From: Firmicutes bacterium UBA5473
Lineage (GTDB): Bacteria > Bacillota > DTU084
DNA length: 10,371 nucleotides
Assembly: GCA_002427165.1 (NCBI GenBank)
Contig: DIQB01000014.1
Coordinates: 57,871-68,241 of the forward strand
Direction: 5' to 3'
This document shows, in pieces, positions 6,196-10,371 of this stretch. The translations under genes and the position numbers were made by a program. The notes below the pieces were generated by a model that did not search any database, had not been told where the DNA came from, and worked only from the letters and a program-made list of their open reading frames with translations. Position 1 is the stretch's first letter. Every line of letters starts with the position of its first letter.

Positions 6196-8625
6196 ATGGA
6201 ATTATTAGCACCAGCTGGAGGCAGGGATGCCCTCCTGGCTGCCTTAAATAACGGCGCAGATGCAGTCTACGTAGGTGGCAAAGACTACAGTGCTCGCCAA
6301 AGTGCAGACAACTTCGACCTGCATCAGCTTGAGGAGGCAGTGCTACTCGCCCATAGCCAAAAGGCAAAACTGTACGTGACCTTAAATACGCTTCTGCGAG
6401 AAGAGGAGCTAGCTGGTGCTGTAGATTATGCAGCCCAGCTTTACCAGCTGGGTGTGGATGCTCTGATTGTGACAGATCTGGGGCTGATCTCAGCCCTGCG
6501 AGCTTCTTTGCCTCAGTTTCCACTTCACGCTAGCACCCAGATGACCATCCACGAGGAGAATGCTGCCCACTATCTGGCAGGGCTGGGCCTGGAGCGCATA
6601 GTCTTGGCCCGAGAGCTCTCCCTAGATGAAATTGAGGCCATCTCGAACGTGGGCATTCAAACTGAGGTCTTTATCCATGGAGCCCTGTGCATCTCCTATA
6701 GTGGCCAGTGTCTTTTCAGTAGCCTGATTGGGGGACGCAGTGGCAATCGCGGCCGCTGCGCCCAGCCCTGCAGGCTCCCCTATACCCTCATCGATCCCCG
6801 GGGAGGGGAGGCTAGGGCAGGCTATCTTCTAAGCCCTAAAGATTTATGCTATCTGCCAGCTCTCCCCAAGCTTGCTGAGGCTAATGTTACGTCACTGAAA
6901 ATTGAGGGCCGGATGAAAAGGCCTGAATATGTAGCCACTGTGGTGCGAATCTACAGAGAAGCCTTAGATAATTTGGCTGCAGGCAAACACCTGCCAACAG
7001 ATCGGGATTTACTCTCGATCTTCAATCGGGGTTTTTCCACAGGTTATCTGTTTGAAAATCCAGGAGCGCGCTTGATGAGCTATCAGCGGCCTAACAACCG
7101 CGGAGTGCCACTGGGCAGAATTCGGGAATACCGCTACCCGCGTGGACAAGCCCTCATTGCCCTAGATCAACCCTTGGTACTGGGAGATGGGATTGAGGTT
7201 TGGGTCTCAAAAGGAAGAGTTGGGGCCACTGTAGAGAAAATGACCGATGAGAGGGGCAAGAGCCTCAAGGAAGCCAAAGCCGGACAAAGAGTTTGGGTGG
7301 AGATTGAAGGGAGGATAGGGGAGGGTGATCGGGTCTTTCGCACAGCAGACAGGAGACTTCTGGAGCGTGCTACTGCTTCATACGAAAGCATAAAACCAAT
7401 CCCCCTCTCCTTCACCCTCAAGGGGAAAATAGGGGAGGAGCCTACGCTTTTGGGTAGCGCTTTAGGACAAGAGGTGGAAGTGCGAGGCGAGGCAAAGGCT
7501 CAGCGTGCACAAAAGCGAGCTTTAGATGGCCAGATCGCAGCCCGGCATCTGTTTAAACTCGGTGATACTCCCTTTATCGGTGCAGAACTAATTTTGGAGC
7601 TGGAGGGCAAGATTGCGCTGCCACCGAGTGAGCTCAATCGCCTGCGCCGTGAGGCAGTGGCGATTTTAAGCCGGAAAATACGCGCAGTTCGCGCCCTTCC
7701 ACCGGAGTTCTCTCCGCCTTCCCCCTCACCTGTTACTGGCAATAGACAAAAGCCACTTTTAGCTGTGAGAGCAGGGGAGGGGTTATGGCAGGCAGCGCTA
7801 GCGGGTGGGGCAGATCTAATTTACCTCCCAGCTGAGTTGCCAGATTTAGCAGAGACCATCTCCCAGATCAATAGAGCAGGATGCAAGGCTGCTGTGGCCT
7901 GGCCCAGGATCAGTACCCAGGCAGAAACAGCAAGGCTCCTTGAGATTACTGAAAAATATGCCCCAGATCTCGCGGGCATTTTGGTGGGACATCTAGGACA
8001 GCTGGAGCCTGCCCGCAAGTTGGGTTTACCTTTGACCGGTGACTTTGGTTTCAATGTGACCAATAGCCAGGCTGCTGGGCTCTTAACTCAAGAGGGAATC
8101 GAGAGAGTTACCCTCTCTGTGGAGCTGCGCCACGAGCAGATGCGAGATATCCTCCAGCATAGTACAGGTTCGTTTGAGGCCATAGTAGGCGGGAGCTTGC
8201 CGCTGATGATAACCCGGCATTGTCCAGTGGGCAGTGCTACCTCCCCACGGAAAGAGACCAATTCCATGCAGTGCAGTGGGAAGATGCCCTGCCAAAAGGG
8301 CATGTGGTTTTTGCAAGACCGGATGGGGGTAAAACTACCTCTGACAAAAGATGCATCTTGCATTACCACCATCTACAATGGCCATCAGCTCTCGGTTTTA
8401 GAGGAGCTGCCCACTATTTTAAAGCTGGGGCTCTCTGTGCTGAGGTTAGAGGCGCCATTTGGGGACCCTGGGTCTCTACAGCAAATAGTTGCCCTCCATC
8501 GGGAGGAATTAGACCTTGCCTGGGAGAGGTCACACTATCGGCCGCGAGCGGGGCTGCGTGAGGAGCTAGAGCAGCTTTGGGGGACTCCTGTAACGGGTGG
8601 ACATTTTTTCAGAGGTGTGGAATAG
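6196..8625 (+). CDS. U32 family protein, RlhA-like with DUF3656 and duplicated U32-like barrel
   Basis: 809 aa. The N-terminus MELLAPAGGRDALLAALNNG and the signature EVFIHGALCISYSGQC followed by GNRGRCAQPC (C165, C172, C188, C192) define the U32 family; SLKIEGRMKRPEYVA (about 233-247) closes the first barrel. A DUF3656 segment lies at about 384-495 (ending LNRLRREAVAIL). Residues about 510-790 look like a second barrel: GDFGFNVTNSQAA and the following cluster C676, C693, C699, C722 mirror the first half. Family members with DUF3656 include E. coli RlhA (hydroxylation of 23S rRNA C2501); other U32 proteins modify tRNA (TrhP) and some were described as collagenase-like proteases. RNA hydroxylation is thus the most likely role, by family only. 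The start directly follows the NIF3-like stop; AGGG lies 11 bases upstream, and the start is fixed by the conserved MELLAPAG. Confidence 0.9.
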   Translation: MELLAPAGGRDALLAALNNGADAVYVGGKDYSARQSADNFDLHQLEEAVLLAHSQKAKLYVTLNTLLREEELAGAVDYAAQLYQLGVDALIVTDLGLISALRASLPQFPLHASTQMTIHEENAAHYLAGLGLERIVLARELSLDEIEAISNVGIQTEVFIHGALCISYSGQCLFSSLIGGRSGNRGRCAQPCRLPYTLIDPRGGEARAGYLLSPKDLCYLPALPKLAEANVTSLKIEGRMKRPEYVATVVRIYREALDNLAAGKHLPTDRDLLSIFNRGFSTGYLFENPGARLMSYQRPNNRGVPLGRIREYRYPRGQALIALDQPLVLGDGIEVWVSKGRVGATVEKMTDERGKSLKEAKAGQRVWVEIEGRIGEGDRVFRTADRRLLERATASYESIKPIPLSFTLKGKIGEEPTLLGSALGQEVEVRGEAKAQRAQKRALDGQIAARHLFKLGDTPFIGAELILELEGKIALPPSELNRLRREAVAILSRKIRAVRALPPEFSPPSPSPVTGNRQKPLLAVRAGEGLWQAALAGGADLIYLPAELPDLAETISQINRAGCKAAVAWPRISTQAETARLLEITEKYAPDLAGILVGHLGQLEPARKLGLPLTGDFGFNVTNSQAAGLLTQEGIERVTLSVELRHEQMRDILQHSTGSFEAIVGGSLPLMITRHCPVGSATSPRKETNSMQCSGKMPCQKGMWFLQDRMGVKLPLTKDASCITTIYNGHQLSVLEELPTILKLGLSVLRLEAPFGDPGSLQQIVALHREELDLAWERSHYRPRAGLREELEQLWGTPVTGGHFFRGVE

Positions 8626-8628
8626 AGC

Positions 8629-8657
8629 TTGTCTTCTAGAGGAAAAGTTGGTAAAAT
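8629..8657 (+). promoter_or_regulatory. Candidate sigma-A promoter for fprA
   Basis: TTGTCT (8629-8634) and TAAAAT (8652-8657) are separated by 17 bases and match the -35 and -10 consensus at 4/6 and 5/6 positions. Transcription would begin near 8664, just before the fprA Shine-Dalgarno sequence. It lies in the 58-base gap after the U32 gene, the largest gap before the cupin. No operator-like repeat is obvious. Inference from consensus only. Confidence 0.5.
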
Positions 8658-8669
8658 TGGACTATAAAG

Positions 8670-8677
8670 AGAGGTGG
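8670..8677 (+). promoter_or_regulatory. Ribosome binding site of fprA
   Basis: AGAGGTGG, 6 bases before the ATG at 8684. It decides this start over an in-frame GTG at 8597, which overlaps the U32 gene and would add 29 residues not found in flavodiiron proteins. Confidence 0.7.
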
Positions 8678-8683
8678 GTTACT

Positions 8684-9871
8684 ATGGGAAGAAAAATAAC
8701 AGAGAAGGTAACATGGGTAGGCAAGATTGATTGGGAGCTTGTCAGGTTTCATGGGGATGAATATTCCACCCACAGAGGCTCATCATACAATTCATATTTA
8801 ATTCGCGATGAGAAGACTGTGTTAATCGATACAGTTTGGAGCCCCTACAGCAAGGATTTTGTGGCCAAGCTAAAGCAGGAGATTGATCTGGAAGAAATCG
8901 ACTATATTGTGGCCAATCACGCTGAAGTTGATCATAGCGGGGCACTGGGAGAGCTATTGCGGGAGATTCCAGATACACCTGTCTACTGCACAGCAAATGG
9001 CGCAAAAATACTCAAAGGCCATTATCATCAGGACTGGAATTTCGTAACAGTGAAAACCGGTGATACTCTCGAGCTGGGTGCAAATAAACTAGTTTTTGTG
9101 GAGGCACCTATGCTTCACTGGCCAGATACTATGTTCTCATATTTGACAGGTGAGAATATTCTCTTCAGCAATGATGCTTTCGGTCAGCACTATGCGTCAG
9201 AGTCCCTCTACAATGATAAAGTAGATCAATGCGAGCTGTACCATGAGGCTCTCAAATACTATACCAATATTCTTACTCCCTTCAGCCCCCAGGTAAAGCG
9301 GAAGATAGAGGAGTTTCTGGGGTTAAATTTACCCTTGAATCTGATCTGCCCCAGCCACGGTATTATCTGGCGCGACAATCCAGCCCAGATCGTAGAGCAA
9401 TACCTGAAGTGGGCTGATGCATATCAGGAAAATCAGATTACCCTCATCTACGATAGTATGTGGGAGGCAACACGGAAGATGGCCGAGGCCATAGCTCAGG
9501 GTATAGCCCAAGTAGACCCCGATGTAACCATCAAAATTTATAATGCAGCTAAAGAAGATAAAAATGATATCTTGACAGAGGTCTTCCGATCAAAGGCAAT
9601 TTTAGTGGGCTCATCAACGATCAACAATGGGCACCTCTATTCCATCGCAGGGTTACTTGAGATGATCCGGGGACTGAAATTTAAGGGTAAGAAAGCCGCA
9701 GCTTTCGGCAGCTATGGTTGGAGTGGAGAGGCTGTAAAACAAATAAACGAGTCTTTAGAGAAATCCGGTTTTGCACTGGTCAACGATGGAATCCGCACCC
9801 TATGGTCTCCAGATGAGAAGGCAACAGCGGACTGTATTAGCTTCGGTGAGGAGTTTGCCAAGGCATTATAA
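8684..9871 (+). CDS. fprA: Class A flavodiiron protein (FprA; A-type flavoprotein)
   Basis: 395 aa, the normal length for a class A enzyme without a fused rubredoxin or flavin-reductase domain. It reduces O2 to water and/or NO to N2O in the cytosol of anaerobes, taking electrons from a rubredoxin or a similar carrier. N-terminal metallo-beta-lactamase-like domain (about 1-248) with the diiron ligands visible: H79-x-E81-x-D83-H84 (NHAEVDHSG), H145 (MLHWPDTM), D164 (FSNDAFGQHY) and H225 (CPSHG). C-terminal flavodoxin domain (about 253-395) with the FMN-phosphate loop YDSMWEATRKMAEAI and later GSYGWSGEAV and GSSTINNG. No rubredoxin gene is in the window. It probably has its own promoter after the U32 gene and is co-transcribed with the cupin gene, which starts 22 bases after its stop. 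O2 versus NO preference cannot be read from sequence. Confidence 0.95.
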   Translation: MGRKITEKVTWVGKIDWELVRFHGDEYSTHRGSSYNSYLIRDEKTVLIDTVWSPYSKDFVAKLKQEIDLEEIDYIVANHAEVDHSGALGELLREIPDTPVYCTANGAKILKGHYHQDWNFVTVKTGDTLELGANKLVFVEAPMLHWPDTMFSYLTGENILFSNDAFGQHYASESLYNDKVDQCELYHEALKYYTNILTPFSPQVKRKIEEFLGLNLPLNLICPSHGIIWRDNPAQIVEQYLKWADAYQENQITLIYDSMWEATRKMAEAIAQGIAQVDPDVTIKIYNAAKEDKNDILTEVFRSKAILVGSSTINNGHLYSIAGLLEMIRGLKFKGKKAAAFGSYGWSGEAVKQINESLEKSGFALVNDGIRTLWSPDEKATADCISFGEEFAKAL

Positions 9872-9879
9872 ATAGGCGA

Positions 9880-9885
9880 GGGAGG
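9880..9885 (+). promoter_or_regulatory. Ribosome binding site of the cupin gene
   Basis: GGGAGG, 8 bases before the ATG at 9894, within the 22-base gap after fprA. It supports co-translation from the fprA mRNA. Confidence 0.6.
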
Positions 9886-9893
9886 CGAAAACC

Positions 9894-10217
9894 ATGATTG
9901 AGAAGCAGTTTTCCTTCACGCAAGCAGATGAAAAGGTGATCGAGCGGATTATCAGCGATGAGAATCTTGACATCAACCATATGATTCTCACAAAGTCCGA
10001 GGCTCTGCCCCAGCACTATTCTAATTCTAATGTTTATATGTTGGTAGTCCGGGGGACAATTACCCTCCAGCTAGATGAACAAGAGGAGCATAATTATCCT
10101 AGAGGATCCATCATCACTATTCCTTATAAAACAAAAATGAACGTCTCCAACCAGTTCGAGGACACTTTAGAGTTCTTTGTGGTTAAAGCCCCCAGTCCCA
10201 GTAAAATGCCAAGTTAA
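9894..10217 (+). CDS. Small single-domain cupin protein with reduced metal site
   Basis: 107 aa, one beta-barrel cupin domain after a short helical N-terminus (residues 1-25). Cupin motif 1 is recognisable as LPQHYSNSNVYMLVVRGTIT (residues 38-57): P39 and H41 are kept, but the second His is S43 and the usual Glu is replaced, so only one classical ligand is clear. Motif 2 is YPRGSIITIPYKTKMNVSN (68-86), with no His at the usual position. It may therefore bind a ligand or metal in a non-standard way, or act as a sensor or structural partner. No catalytic role can be assigned. It follows fprA by 22 bases and is followed at once by a terminator-like hairpin, so fprA and this gene likely form one transcription unit. 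A role in oxidative or nitrosative stress is inferred from that neighbour only. Confidence 0.82.
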   Translation: MIEKQFSFTQADEKVIERIISDENLDINHMILTKSEALPQHYSNSNVYMLVVRGTITLQLDEQEEHNYPRGSIITIPYKTKMNVSNQFEDTLEFFVVKAPSPSKMPS

Positions 10218-10220
10218 GCT

Positions 10221-10258
10221 TAAAGGACGGTACTGTGCAATCAGAGTACCGTCCTTTA
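10221..10258 (+). terminator. Rho-independent terminator-like hairpin after the cupin gene
   Basis: A perfect 14-bp inverted repeat: arm TAAAGGACGGTACT (10221-10234), 10-base loop, arm AGTACCGTCCTTTA (10245-10258). It begins 3 bases after the cupin stop. The 3' arm ends in CCTTTATT, a short and imperfect U-tract; the reverse strand also has a T-rich flank, so it might work in both directions or leak. With the next gene starting only 21 bases beyond, it could also act as an attenuator for that gene. Confidence 0.75.
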
Positions 10259-10267
10259 TTGCAAAAA

Positions 10268-10273
10268 GAGGAG
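10268..10273 (+). promoter_or_regulatory. Ribosome binding site of the 3'-terminal gene
   Basis: GAGGAG within a purine-rich run, 6 bases before the ATG at 10280. It supports this ATG as the real start of the gene cut by the window edge. Confidence 0.6.
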
Positions 10274-10279
10274 AGAGAG

Positions 10280-10371
10280 ATGCATTTTGTAAACCTTACC
10301 CCACTGTTCACTTTGGCGCCAGGAGTTCGACTCCGCAGGGAGCACTTTGGGGGGATTGCTTTTTCAAAAAA
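10280..10371 (+). CDS. N-terminus of an MftB/PqqD-like RiPP recognition protein, 3'-truncated by window edge
   Basis: Only 30 codons are visible: MHFVNLTPLFTL followed by APGVRLRREHFGGIAFSK. The pattern LAPGVRLR is shared by PqqD-like RiPP recognition elements, and R-x-E-x-F-G followed by hydrophobic residues is characteristic of MftB, the chaperone that presents the MftA precursor peptide to the radical-SAM enzyme MftC in mycofactocin synthesis. A good Shine-Dalgarno sequence supports the start, and the frame is open to the end. No MftA-like peptide (C-terminal IDGxCGVY) is encoded between the cupin stop and this start, so a canonical mftA is not immediately upstream. It could instead belong to another radical-SAM RiPP system. 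The gene is in a new unit after a terminator-like hairpin. The fragment is too short for certainty. Confidence 0.6.
   Translation, partial: MHFVNLTPLFTLAPGVRLRREHFGGIAFSK

Noticed and set aside
8597..8683. Upstream GTG start for fprA overlapping the U32 gene
   Set aside because: No suitable Shine-Dalgarno sequence, added residues not typical of flavodiiron proteins, and the candidate promoter and ribosome site both favour 8684.
10315..10340. GGAGTTCGACTCC resembling a tRNA T-arm, as in a tRNA end or an att site
   Set aside because: With the TTCGACT loop aligned as in a tRNA the flanking bases do not form the 5-bp T-stem, there is no acceptor stem, and the sequence lies in the reading frame of the MftB-like gene.
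1..10371. High frequency of CTAG, which is rare in many bacteria
   Set aside because: About 52 occurrences by hand count against roughly 40 expected at random; a mild excess explained by frequent CTA Leu and GCTAG contexts, not a defined signal.
1..10371. CRISPR arrays, insertion sequences, tRNA or rRNA genes
   Set aside because: No regularly spaced repeats, transposase motifs, terminal inverted repeats or tRNA cloverleaf signatures were found; intergenic space is very small.

Overview
The window (10,371 bp, moderate GC by eye, all convincing genes on the + strand) looks like a piece of a Bacillota (Firmicutes) chromosome, most likely from an anaerobic, Clostridia-like lineage. The reasons are the gene order pheT-zapA-cvpA-polX, which is conserved in Bacillus and many Clostridia, strong GGAGG-type ribosome binding sites, dense packing with overlapping stop/start codons, and a class A flavodiiron protein typical of anaerobes. 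The exact lineage cannot be read from the sequence.

Region 1 (1-4499): the 3' part of pheT (its 5' end lies outside the window), then zapA, a cvpA-family membrane protein gene and polX. zapA/cvpA and cvpA/polX overlap by 4 and 1 bases, so they are probably translated in a coupled way. The polX product keeps every expected PHP-nuclease metal ligand, but the three polymerase carboxylates appear to be replaced (E194, E196, K237). It is probably a nuclease with a dead polymerase domain.

Region 2 (4529-8625): where mutS2 commonly follows polX there are a DUF421/YetF-type membrane protein, a NIF3-like protein and a long U32 family protein (RlhA-like, with a DUF3656 segment). The U32 protein seems to carry a second, diverged U32 barrel with its own four-cysteine cluster. 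Intergenic gaps are 0-29 bases, so this part probably continues the same operon.

Region 3 (8626-10258): a plausible sigma-A promoter in the 58-base gap starts a second unit encoding a flavodiiron protein (FprA; O2/NO reduction) and a small cupin with reduced metal ligands. It ends in a 14-bp inverted repeat that looks like a terminator.

Region 4 (10280-10371): the first 30 codons of a new gene whose product resembles MftB/PqqD-type RiPP recognition proteins (R-x-E-x-F-G motif). This is the best lead to an unusual system: a mycofactocin or related radical-SAM RiPP cluster may start here and continue beyond the edge. No RNA genes, CRISPR arrays, insertion sequences or phage genes were seen. 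No intergenic stretch exceeds about 65 bases.
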